A stretch of 64,000 nucleotides of DNA from the NCBI GenBank assembly GCA_029215795.1, contig JARDYH010000003.1, forward strand, positions 260,187,562-260,251,561, read 5' to 3'. Position 1 is the stretch's first letter. Each line of letters opens with the position of its first letter. The stretch comes from Anniella stebbinsi (lineage: Eukaryota > Chordata > Lepidosauria > Squamata > Anniellidae). Of this stretch, positions 55,380-64,000 are shown one piece after another. The notes beneath the pieces were generated by a model. It was not told the origin of the DNA. It worked only from the letters and a program-made list of their open reading frames with translations, and did no database searches. The position numbers and the translations under genes are program-made.

Positions 55380-56020
55380 AAGGGACTATGGAGGTCATCT
55401 AGTGCAGGATGCTGCTGCAGCATCCCTGAGATCCATTTGCTTAAGGGCCTCGAGTGAAAGAGAGCCACTATCTCCCAGGACCAGCTCTGTTCCATTGTTG
55501 AACAGTGGTGTAACGGAGCCAGGGTTTACAGGGACGCGGAGGCAGCACTTTTTTATTAGCGGGGACACTGACGTTATATCTCATCCTAATCAGAATTCCC
55601 TGTTCCCTTAAACTTAACTGTAATCCTCACAGTGGCTGGGGGGGGGGGGGAGGAGAGATTTTCCCATCAACCATAATATTGTTTCCTGTTGTGATGCAAA
55701 ATGTTTTGAGGTGGCTCAGTCTTGAACGGGCAATTAAGACCCATTACATTTTTAAAAGGCCATGTTGCTGGAGATGAAAATTGCTAGGACTTTTCTCCTT
55801 GCAGGGCTATGGAGGCGTCATGATGTGCCGCTGCACTTTAAAATGGAGTACTACACTAAACTGTTGAATAGGTCTTACCATTACAATGTTTCCCCTAAAG
55901 TTTAGCCAAACTCTGCTTCTTTGCCATCTTTACTCATTGGTTGTTGTCCTGAACTCTGAAGCAATAGAGAACAAGGCTGCTCTATCATTTGCATAATCCT
56001 TCAGATATCTGAAAATTGCA
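55380..56020. other. Intronic sequence, nothing recognised
   Basis: A G run lies at 55640-55651. No gene. Confidence 0.45.
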
Positions 56021-56024
56021 GATA

Positions 56025-56168
56025 TCTGAAGACCATACTCATGTCTCTTTCAACTGTCCCTTTTAACTGTCCCTTACCATCCTGGTTATTCTCCTCGGGA
56101 TACACTCTAGTTTATCAATGTTCTTCCTAAGATATGGTTCCAGAAATGTACACAGTGATCCAGACCAG
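56025..56168 (-). mobile_element. CR1 LINE ORF2 fragment
   Basis: The minus strand reads YLRKNIDKLECIPRRITRMV, a CR1 ORF2 segment just before the C-terminus. Confidence 0.75.
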
Positions 56169-56574
56169 TGTGGAATTAAGCAGAAATATGGCTTCTCATG
56201 ATTGGAGAGATACAAAGGAATTGCCATTACTAGGCCTGTTCCCCTTAAGCTGGGAGAAGGAGTTTCAATCAGAATCAGTTTCTGAAGCAGACGAGACGGC
56301 TCCAGAAACATACCAGCCTATATGGGCAGTGGAAGAGGTGACTCTCACAGGCTCTTCACCAGCTGTCAATGAACTTTCACCACACCTTATCTCTGAAAGT
56401 GTAAACAACACACAGGCTCTGGGAAATCAGTATTCTTCCGAGGGGGAGGACACTGAAAGGCTAGCTGATCCTAGATTAAGCCGCAGACTAAAACAGACAG
56501 AGCTAGAGGAAGGTGAGAGAAGGTTGGCCCAGGTAGCTTCTCGCCAAAGGCTTCTTCAGAACCAGTTTTCCTGA
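56134..56574 (+). CDS. Unexplained 146-codon open frame, probably transposon-derived
   Basis: An open frame from ATG 56134 to TGA at 56572-56574 (the first dozen codons overlap an antisense CR1 scrap, so the meaningful start may be later, or the true start lost). The product is acidic and Ser/Glu-rich in the middle (SESVSEADETAPETYQP at about residues 47-63) and turns strongly charged near the end: GEDTERLADPRLSRRLKQTE, then LEEGERRLAQVASRQRLLQ, which could be a short helix or coiled coil. No signal peptide, membrane segment, zinc finger or enzyme motif was seen. From loose memory, similar '(A/T)DPR..RR' tails occur in repeat-encoded frames of squamate retroelements. It is not a recognisable gene; expression is unknown. 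Confidence 0.3.
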   Translation: MVPEMYTVIQTSVELSRNMASHDWRDTKELPLLGLFPLSWEKEFQSESVSEADETAPETYQPIWAVEEVTLTGSSPAVNELSPHLISESVNNTQALGNQYSSEGEDTERLADPRLSRRLKQTELEEGERRLAQVASRQRLLQNQFS

Positions 56575-56890
56575 AGTTAAAGTGTACTGGGAAAAGGCTT
56601 TCCCTTTTTCTTGAAAGAACAATTGTCTCACTGAATTTGCATAATTTTGCCTAGAGAGAAGTTCCTAGAGGTTAGAGTCCCTTCAGATGGGATATTTATT
56701 GCCCTGTGTATGATCAGCATTTCCTGTCATTTAACTCAGTTTGCAACACATTCCTGGAGAACAGAAACTCCAAACCATCCATGTTTCTACTCTGTACACG
56801 GCATCAGCTGCACAAGAGATGAAACAAAGCTAGCATCGCTTTCCAAACAGCTGTGTATAAATGTCACTGTTCATTTTATCCTGAGACTAT
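56575..56890. mobile_element. Sequence downstream of the open frame, possibly part of the same element
   Basis: TTTTTCTTGAAAGAACAATT and GAATTTGCATAATTTTGCCT follow the frame. The segment may be the remainder of an LTR or retroelement leader, but no terminal repeat or target duplication was found. Confidence 0.25.
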
Positions 56891-56894
56891 GAGC

Positions 56895-58030
56895 CAAAAG
56901 AAAAAAAATGCAAAGAAAATCCACCTTTCTTCCTTCTTTTGCAAGCCATTCTCTGAGAATGTGCTTCTGAATTAGTTCTATCAGGATCTCATCAAGCGTT
57001 GCAAAGAGTAGCAAAGTCTAAAGAATTACGTCCGTAATTTCTTGCCCCTTTGGTTTCCTTCCCATGTAAATTTCTGCCTTGCTTCAGTGTTCACAAATGT
57101 CCATTTGAGACTCAAAGATCATTTCACAGGCAGGTTTTCCTCCCCCCATGATACCTTGTTGTTGTTGTTGTTGTTGAAAAAAAATATTTCAGGAACAATT
57201 TAGCAGCCAGGCTTCAGCAGCAAAGAAGGGTAAAAAAATTAAAACAACAACCACCACACAGAGACAGCATAACACGGCAAGAAAACATTTCTCCTCTCCT
57301 TCAGCCCCAATAGCCAGAAACAGTACAAAGGCAATGGATCATGAAAAAAAGCAATTTCCTACTTCAGGGATTAAGCAGTCTTCTCTTTTGTACTGTTAAA
57401 TCAAAGTTTTAAGTTATTTTCAACCCCCACCCCCATCGTAAAACAGATTCCCCCCCACACACACACTTTAAATAAATGGTCTCCAGAGAAACTACAACCG
57501 AATCCCAAATACGTTGCTTCCTGAGCAATCAATAGCACAGATAAAAATCCTTTATGTTGTACTTCTCTGAGCAGGCCCCACTGACAGAGCACGGGAAAAT
57601 TAAGCTGCTACACAAGCTGAAGATAATTACCTTAACAAGGGAGAATGTCAAGTGATATGGGGATCCCTTTGTTCTCTTGAGGACAAATATATCGGATTTT
57701 AATGCCGGGGGTGGAACTATATTGGGCTATGTTTATGGGAGAAGGGTGGGAAATTGGTGGATGTTAGACAGCTATACATTTTTGTTTATGCATGCAGAGA
57801 TAGCTTCATATTTCGGTTAACAACAGCAACAGCAACAACAACAAAACCCACTAATCATTTGAGGTGTGTACAGGTTTGCAGGTGTGTATATGTAAGTATG
57901 TGATCAGCAACATGATGTCTAGGACCAAACTTACCCTGCTAAATCTCCTTAAATAAATAAATAAGCAGGCTAAAGTTTAAATAATGTTAATACATTATAT
58001 AAAATGTAAATAAGTCAGCATTTACGGGGG
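56895..58030. other. Intronic sequence with simple repeats
   Basis: (GTT)n at about 57158-57175, C runs with CA near 57449-57467, and a repeat-poor AT-rich stretch at 57580-57710 (GAAGATAATTACCTTAACAA). No gene. Confidence 0.5.
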
Positions 58031-58034
58031 GTGG

Positions 58035-58337
58035 GTGTCTTCTCTGCAGTGGCTCCACACCTTTGGAACAAGCTCCCATCGGAGGACCGCCATGAACCAT
58101 CCTTGCAGGCTTTTAAGAAGGCCTTGAAATCAACATGTTATTTTTCATTGTAACTGGTTTTATTGTTGGCTTTTATTGTTCTTAATTGCTATTTTATTGT
58201 GTTTATGTTTTCATTGCTTTTGATATGTTAACTTTTTTAAAAATGAATTTTATTGTTTTAAGCCACCTTGCGAGGGCTTCCGCCCTGACCAGTAGCCAAG
58301 ACATGTTTTCAATCAATCAATCAATCAATCAATCAAT
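58035..58337 (+). mobile_element. L2-like LINE 3' end with (AATC)n tail
   Basis: TGGAACAAGCTCCCATCGGA and TTTTAAGAAGGCCTTGAAA form the L2 ORF2 end, then a T-rich UTR, GCCACCTTGCGAGGGCTTCC and a tail of ATCA/AATC repeats (58310-58337). A different L2 subfamily from the 42 kb copy. Confidence 0.85.
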
Positions 58338-58639
58338 TTCCGGCCCACCCCTTTTGTCTTTGACTCCACATGCTTGGCCTTTGGCCACGCCCTTTCCTGG
58401 AATGGCCACGCCCATCTCACTGAAAGAGGTTCGTCATCCTTACGGAATACAAGGCCGCACTGGCTCAAGAGCAGAAGAGCAAATGGCACCTTCCTTCCCC
58501 TGCCAAGTCAATGTGCATAGTACTCAAGGCTGGCTAAGTTATTTCGGCACCTGACACAAGAAATCACATAAGTCTGTCTCACTGGGAATGGGGGAAAAAA
58601 TACAGGAATAATAAATTTCAAAAGTTGCCCTTTCATATT

Positions 58640-58835
58640 ATTATTATCATTATTATTTATTTATTTATTTATATCCTGCCTTTTTCCCAGGGCTGGGACT
58701 CAAGGCGGTTTACAAGATTAAAACGTGTACAATTAAAACATATAAATATAAGTTTACAAAAATTAAAATAGAATTAAACCTACAATAAAAATTTTAAAAA
58801 AAATTAAAAAAATTAAAAACAGTAACAGATTTTAA
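58640..58835 (-). mobile_element. LINE 3' tail (L2/CR1 group)
   Basis: TATTTATTTATTTATATCCT, GCCTTTTTCCCAGGGCTGGG and CTCAAGGCGGTTTACAAGAT are a LINE 3' end in minus orientation, followed by A-rich UTR. Confidence 0.75.
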
Positions 58836-58839
58836 AAAC

Positions 58840-59325
58840 ACCACGACCTATATCATTGTCATAGTGCTGCGTACTTAAAAGTAGTTGGCGACATGAATGG
58901 TTTGAGCCCAGAAGGTTTTTCATATCCACTACAGTTGCCTTTTGCTTTCTATGAGTCATGATGAAGAAAGCCACATATTTTCCTTTCCTTTGCAAAGAAT
59001 TGGCACACATACTGCAATTAAATAAAATGACAAATTCTGTTTATTTATGTAGCAAGTTGCAAAAAGGAGAGAAAGTGCTAGGACATTCAGCCCAGATAAA
59101 ACTGAAAATAACTCATCCAGCAGGCGGGGCCAGCTACTGCTTCATCTGTCTTCTTCTAGGGATAGCACTGCACGGTAGGGATGGGCGAACTCATGCGAGT
59201 CAGACTCGGGTTAGTTCGCCCATCGGGTGAGCGTCTGATGAGCACCCGGCATCTGTCTGCCCCTGTCCAGAGCCTCCATCGTGTGCAACAATGGAAGCTC
59301 TGAAAATTATATAATTCCTCCCACT
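58840..59325. other. Intronic sequence, nothing recognised
   Basis: Unique-looking intron. Near 59180-59225 the phrase ACTCATGCGAGTCAGACTCG contains short overlapping inverted repeats. Confidence 0.45.
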
Positions 59326-59330
59326 ACGTA

Positions 59331-59685
59331 GAATCATAGAATAGTAGAGTTGGAAGGGGCCTATAAGGCCATCGAGTCCAACCCCCTGCTGAATGTAGGA
59401 ATCCACCTGAAAGCATACCTGACAGATGGCTGTCCAGCTGCCTCTTGAAGGCCTCTAATATGGGAGAACCCACGACCTCCCTAGGTCATAGGTTCCACTG
59501 TCATGATGCTCTAACAGTCAGGAAGTTTTTCCTGATGTCCAGACGGAATCTGGCTTCCTGTAACTTGAGCCCATTATTCCGTGTCCTGCACTCTGGGTTG
59601 ATCAAGAAGAAATCCTGGCCCTCCTCTGGGTGACAACCTTTTAAGTATTTGAGGAGTGCTATCATGTCTCCCCTCAATCTGTAAA
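59331..59685 (-). mobile_element. CR1 LINE 3' end
   Basis: Begins GAATCATAGAATAGTAGAGT (CR1 3' end, minus) and runs through GGCCATCGAGTCCAACCCCC and GTCAGGAAGTTTTTCCTGAT into the ORF2 end. About 90% similar by eye to the 19.86 kb copy over the first 300 bp. Confidence 0.95.
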
Positions 59686-59996
59686 GGCCCCATTTACACT
59701 AGGGTACAGGCGCAAATGCAACTTCTGTAGCTTCCATTGTTGGATGGAGCTGGATGACTGCCGGGTGCTTGTCCAAAAACTAAAAATGACTGAATATTTT
59801 AGCCTGAAGCACTTACTGTCAGCATTTCAACCTGTTTTTTGGGGGGTGGGTAGGGGGGACATTGAAAAAAAGGCCAAAGCTGAGAACCACCGATGATTGG
59901 CTGCTAGAGAAAGGGGGTTGGACTAGGGGAACTCCAGAATGCTGGATTGGGAGACCAAGGGGGGCAAATTTGGTCCAATAACCTGAGGTTCAACAC

Positions 59997-60362
59997 TAGG
60001 GTGACCATATGGAAAGGACAGGGCTCCTGTATCTTTAACAATTGCATAGAAAAGGGAATTTCAGTAGGTGTCCTTTGTATGCATGCAGCACTTGGTGAAA
60101 TTCCCTCTTCATCACAACAGTTAAAGCTGCAGGAGACCTGCCCTCTTTTGTATCTGGTCAAGAAGTCAGGGCTCCTGCAGCTTTAACAGCTGTACAGAAA
60201 AGGAATTTCAGCAGGTGTCATTTGTATGCATGTAGCACCTGGTGAAATTCCCTCTTCATCACAACAGTTAAAGCTGCAGGAGACCTGCCCTCTTTTGTAT
60301 CGGGTCACTTTAGTATAGCTCCTGCAGCTTTAATTGTAGTGATGATGAGGGAATTTCAACAG
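59997..60362. mobile_element. hAT-like palindromic MITE (family F) with an internal tandem duplication
   Basis: Starts TAGGGTGACCATATGGAAA. A unit of about 145 bp (CAGGGCTCCTG... to ...CCCTCTTTTGTATC) is present twice, at about 60022-60160 and 60167-60302, before the element breaks off. The right terminal TIR is missing. Confidence 0.8.
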
Positions 60363-60589
60363 GGGGAAGACATTTTTACATCAGAGGGCATTTGATGTCC
60401 ATCACATTTTCTTTCTTCTATTCAACTACTGTGGCTTCTCTTGAAACACCTCCCCCTATTTTTTAAAATTAGTTCAATCTACTTAATCTAGTTTTTAGCA
60501 TTAGATGCTGTTATTATTGCTGTGGACCACTTCTGAGTCAACAAGTGGACTAGAAATATCCTAAATAACCAAACAACTAAACTAAACCA

Positions 60590-60897
60590 AACTATGGAAT
60601 TAGCTACCACAGAACGTAGTGATGGCTACCAATTTAGATGGTTTTAAAAGAGGGTTAGACAAATTGTGGAGGAGAAGGTTATCAATGACCACTTAGTCCT
60701 GATGTCTATATGCTTCCTCCAGTATCAGAGGCAGTAAGTCTTTATACACCAGTTGCTGGGGAACATGGGTGAGAGGTTGCTGTAACACCATGTCCTGCTT
60801 ATGAGTCTCTGGTCAACAGCTATGTGAACAGAATACTGCACTAGATGGACCGTTGGTCTGATTCAGCATGACTCTTCTTAAATTCTTATGTTCTTAA
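60590..60897 (+). mobile_element. CR1-type LINE 3' end
   Basis: ATGGAATTAGCTACCACAGA (ORF2 end), GATGGTTTTAAAAGAGGGTT, CCAGTTGCTGGGGAACATGG and the terminus CTTAAATTCTTATGTTCTTA, plus orientation. Confidence 0.9.
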
Positions 60898-60899
60898 AC

Positions 60900-61510
60900 C
60901 AAACGAAACTAAACCTCTAACTGAAATGGATTCCCATTTATATCCTGCCTATATCTAAGATTCTCAATATCTAGAAACAGAGCTGGTCTTTCCTCCCTGT
61001 CTTTATTAATGACACAGTACACAAGAGCAATCATTATTTTGCCAAAAACGTTTAAACTCCATGGCTAACCTTCGACTAGATTATATCCACTGCATCTGTA
61101 ACACTGGCACAGCTCCATCCAACTTAATGGAGATTTGCCAGCAGCACACACCGGCAGGGGGCCTTTCAGCCAGTCTCTGTTCAGTGCTAAAATATTTCAG
61201 AGCAATCAATATGAGCCATAAAATCGTGAGACAGTTTATTATATTTTCGCCTGCTTGCCTAATGGTCAATGTAAAGCAAGAGGAGGTTTAAAGCAACACT
61301 CTCATGCACGTACGGCAATGATTTTACTTAGAATCAGAGTGTTGCTCGGAAGTTTATCTGCAGTCTCCTCAATGACATCCAAAGTGATGGATGCAGGGAG
61401 TTCCTTGAAAAGTGATTTGTTCATCATTATGGGCCTGTCCTTACAATGTGCAACTGCAGTCAAGTGACAAGTGTGTTCTAGGGGTGGCCAGAAGGTAAAT
61501 CTTCAGATGA
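60900..61510. other. Repeat-poor intron
   Basis: Segment 61020-61290 looks like conserved noncoding sequence (AGCAATCATTATTTTGCCAA, AGAGCAATCAATATGAGCCA). That is only an impression of composition. No gene. Confidence 0.35.
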
Positions 61511-61514
61511 TTTG

Positions 61515-62024
61515 GGCCCTGTCTATACCTAAGGGTGTAGCGGAAGGGAGGATCACAGACTTAACTGCTTCTGTGATCCTCCCTGGGCATCTAAATGGAA
61601 GTGTGAAGTCCCAGAAGGGGACGTCGCACACATCATGCCCACCATATTTTTAAAAAAGAGCCAGAGCCAAGAGCGCAATTGCGCACCACTGTAAAAGTAA
61701 GTACAAAAAACAAAACAAAAAAGCCCCGACCCCGCTCTCCCCCACCCTTGATGTCCCTGGAGTCCCTCCGGCCTGGCTCCTTCCCTCTGCTGACCTCCAC
61801 TACTCGCAGGTAGGAGGGAAGAAGCTGAGACGGGTGCCCACACTGCCCGCGGTCCTAGGGATTGTCCCAGGACTGTGGGTAAAATCAGGATAATCGAGTT
61901 CTCAGTTATCCCGGTAAAATGGAGGGGTCGTTCCTGCCTACTCCCGGGATCCCGTGCGTCATTTGGATGTACAGGGAAGAGCCAGGGACAATCCCAGGGG
62001 GGAAAGGCTGGTGTAGACACAGCC
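61515..62024 (+). mobile_element. CpG-rich MITE (family C) with 3-bp flanking duplication
   Basis: Left end GGCCCTGTCTATACCTAAGG, right end AGGCTGGTGTAGACACAGCC. The flanks are TTG on both sides (61511-61514 region and 62025-62027). The subterminal GGAGGATCACAGACTTAACT...TCTGTGATCCTCC foldback matches the family plan. Confidence 0.8.
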
Positions 62025-62420
62025 TTGAGCTTCACATTGTAGAATGCCCTGCCAGCATGGCCAATGGTAAGGAATGCATGGCGTTCAACTCCAAAACCTC
62101 TAGGGATCTATTTTCTGCCCATTACTTTTTAAGGATGTGCCCATAGGTCATGTGGAGCAGCAGGGAGGCCCAACAGAGATCACTGGAACACCTCCCCTGT
62201 GAGATCTGAAGAGGGACTTTCTGTAAATTACAATCAAGAGTTCACCATTCTTTGTCAAATATCTCCATGGTCTTGCTCAGTATGTATCTTCTCTTCATTC
62301 TTTCTCTATACACTCCCCGTCACTTTCACTTCGCTGGTACCAGTCTTCTAGTTAAGCCTCTGATCATCTCTCTACATTCCTGGCCCACACCCCTTTTCCA
62401 TTGCAACACTTGAATATAAT
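62025..62420. other. Intronic sequence, nothing recognised
   Basis: A scrap near 62040-62070 (CCTGCCAGCATGGCCAATGG) may derive from family B. Confidence 0.45.
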
Positions 62421-62424
62421 TTCA

Positions 62425-62655
62425 TCTGATCCGGCTGGACATCAGGAAAAACTTCCTGACTGTTAGAGCAATACAACAATGGAACCAATGACCTAGAGAG
62501 GTCGTGGGCTCTCCCACATTAGAGGCGTCCAAGAGGCAGCTGGACAACCAACTGTCAGGGATGCTTTAAGGTAGATTCCTGCATTGAGCAGGGGGTTGGA
62601 CTCGATAGCCATATAGGCCCCTTCCAACTCTACTATTCTATGATTCTATGATTCC
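62425..62655 (+). mobile_element. CR1 LINE 3' end with ATTCTATG terminal repeats
   Basis: GGCTGGACATCAGGAAAAAC, CTTCCTGACTGTTAGAGCAA, GGGGGTTGGACTCGATAGCC and the tip TATTCTATGATTCTATGATT. Plus orientation, with a preserved 3' end. Confidence 0.95.
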
Positions 62656-62659
62656 TCTG

Positions 62660-63055
62660 TTTTTACACTCAGGTAACTCCTTAAGAAGACACCTCTATTT
62701 ACCCTTGCTTTTCCTGATTGAACCTTCTTTCCTGAGGAACGCAGGAAGCTACCTCAGACAAGGTTAGGCTCAGGGATAGCCCAGGATATTTTGCAGCCTG
62801 ATGCGAAAGATCAACATGTTTTCCATGTAGAAAAGTCAAGCTGACTGACAGGCAAATCTTTCTTCAACACTGATGATGAGGCAGCATCTTCTACTGCACC
62901 TGAAGGCAACAGGCTCACTGAGGAGGTGCAGAGCAAGACATTGACACAGGTCTCTCCTCCAGCACCTTGTTGCTGCCTCCCAGCATCTGTGGCTGGGCTG
63001 TTTGTCTCTGCCTAATGATAGGGGTGGACCAGGTCAGGCTATTTATCTGCATAGC
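62660..63055. other. Intronic sequence, nothing recognised
   Basis: Unique-looking intron. Confidence 0.45.
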
Positions 63056-63066
63056 TCAGTATTGTC

Positions 63067-63238
63067 TAGGGTGACAGTATGGAAAGGAGGACAGGGCTCC
63101 TGGGTCTTTAACAGTTGCATAGAAAAGGAAATTTCAGCACGTGCTATTTGTATGCATGCAGCACCTGGTGAAATTCCCTTTTCTATGCAACTGTTAAAGA
63201 CACAGGAGCCCTGTCCTCCTTTCCATACTGTCACCCTA
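63067..63238. mobile_element. hAT-like MITE (family F), near-perfect foldback
   Basis: Arms of about 68 bp differ at only about two positions by eye: TAGGGTGACAGTATGGAAAG... and its complement ending ...CTGTCACCCTA, around a spacer of about 36 bp. TATTGTC is repeated on both flanks (63060-63066, 63240-63246; 8 bp with one mismatch). The best-preserved copy in the window. Confidence 0.92.
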
Positions 63239-63244
63239 CTATTG

Positions 63245-63345
63245 TCTAACCCAGTATTGGACTCCAGATCCCATCAAACGCAGCCAGCATGGCCAATGAT
63301 CAACAATGGTGTAGCCCAACAATATCTGGAGGGACACAAATGCTC
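63245..63345. mobile_element. Palindromic MITE (family B) fragment
   Basis: GGACTCCAGATCCCATCAAA, CAGCCAGCATGGCCAATGAT and CCCAACAATATCTGGAGGGA follow the family-B arms. Confidence 0.65.
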
Positions 63346-63361
63346 CTTCCCTGGTCTAATC

Positions 63362-63503
63362 TGCCTGCCAATGGCTTTCCAGGGATTTTTGACAGAAGCC
63401 CTTCCCAGCACTATCTACATGATCCTTTCAACTGGTCATGCCATGGATTGAAGCTAGGACCTTCCCCATCCAAAGTATGTACTCAGCCACGAGACATGCC
63501 TAT
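63362..63503 (-). mobile_element. tRNA-derived SINE
   Basis: The minus strand begins GTCTCGTGGCTGAGTACATA (tRNA A-box region) and CTTCAATCCATGGCATGACC (B-box region), then the body TTGAAAGGATCATGTAG. Same family as 2.73 kb. Confidence 0.75.
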
Positions 63504-63504
63504 T

Positions 63505-64000
63505 TCCCCTACCTCCTCCTCCTTCTGCTCCCTTTCACAATGTGTCTTGACTTTACTGTTTGACCATAGGCCAGCACCAGGGCCTGTTTTACATTTAATT
63601 TTTGTACAACACCTAGCAATGTTGGGTGCTTTAAATCCCCACCTGAAGAAGAATTCAGAATGTGCTGCACAACACTTTCCAGTGGGCAGGGCTTGCATAG
63701 GGTTTCTTTGGCAGACAAAGTCAGGTGGGAAGAGGTGTTTGCAGGTATGAAATCTCAAAATGGTGACCCTAAGGACTTCTTTCTCTCAGCCAGAGCGAAT
63801 CCCACACATGCCCTTGTCTCTTCCAGAATTTTCCCAGGAGGCTGGCTTTTTTAGTACAGCACACAATTGCAGTTTTTAATTGGTAAGGCATTATGGAATG
63901 GTTTGGTGGGAAATTAGCATGCCATTTTAATGACTCCAAACACAGAGCTCAATTTCTCTGGGACAGTTTCAACTATCTGACTCACTCTGTACACATGACA
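63505..64000. other. Intronic sequence, nothing recognised
   Basis: Short open frames of up to about 150 codons that begin in the repeats to the left have no recognisable product. Confidence 0.45.

Larger units (their letters stand above)
1..64000 (-). other. NRXN1: NRXN1 locus, probably one large intron carrying the internal beta promoter
   Basis: The only recognisable host exon is the beta-neurexin-1 first exon on the minus strand. No LNS or EGF domain exon was recognised in any reading frame. In human NRXN1 the beta promoter sits in a very large intron between two alpha exons, recalled as over 200 kb, so a 64 kb window around it would be expected to hold no other exon. That the entire window is intronic is inference; the placement of the beta exon is direct. 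Confidence 0.8.

Overview
This is vertebrate nuclear DNA, almost certainly from a squamate reptile (lizard). The evidence is the repeat mix: CR1 and L2 LINE fragments, tRNA-derived SINEs of the type common in lizards, many palindromic DNA-transposon remnants and GATA/CA microsatellites, with no dense coding. There is no bacterial or viral gene organisation.

Only one cellular gene is supported. On the minus strand, inside a GC-rich CpG island (about 38.3-39.9 kb), lies the first coding exon of beta-neurexin-1 (NRXN1). It encodes a start, a hydrophobic signal peptide, the beta-specific His-rich segment and a canonical splice donor at 38548/38547. No other neurexin exon was recognised. Transcription runs from high to low coordinates. 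Positions above about 39.9 kb are therefore sequence upstream of the beta promoter (an intron of the long alpha transcript), and positions below 38.55 kb are the intron after beta exon 1. That the whole window lies inside one very large NRXN1 intron is an inference from the known layout of the human gene.

Layout: 1-3 kb, intron with a CR1 remnant, a SINE and a 19-bp hairpin. 3.0-5.15 kb, an L2-type LINE with a 453-codon reverse-transcriptase frame, inserted inside a palindromic MITE. 5.2-13 kb, intron with MITEs and LINE tails. 13.0-13.25 kb, a CpG-rich palindrome. 14.45-14.6 kb, a GATA array. 14.9-15.5 kb, an L2 split by a MITE. 16.5-17.0 kb, an L2 3' end. 18.2-24 kb, CpG-rich MITEs and CR1. 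26-31 kb, CR1 and an L2 split by a hAT-like MITE with a target-site duplication. 31.8-32.5 kb, an LTR-like segment. 33.3-38.3 kb, mostly unique intron. 38.3-39.9 kb, the NRXN1-beta promoter and exon. 40-64 kb, intron with SINEs, MIR-like copies, L2, CR1, MITEs and an unexplained 146-codon open frame at 56.1-56.6 kb.

The most useful observations are the beta-neurexin exon and its upstream ORFs, three cases of nested transposon insertion that give relative ages, and several foldback families that appear as multiple copies within this window.
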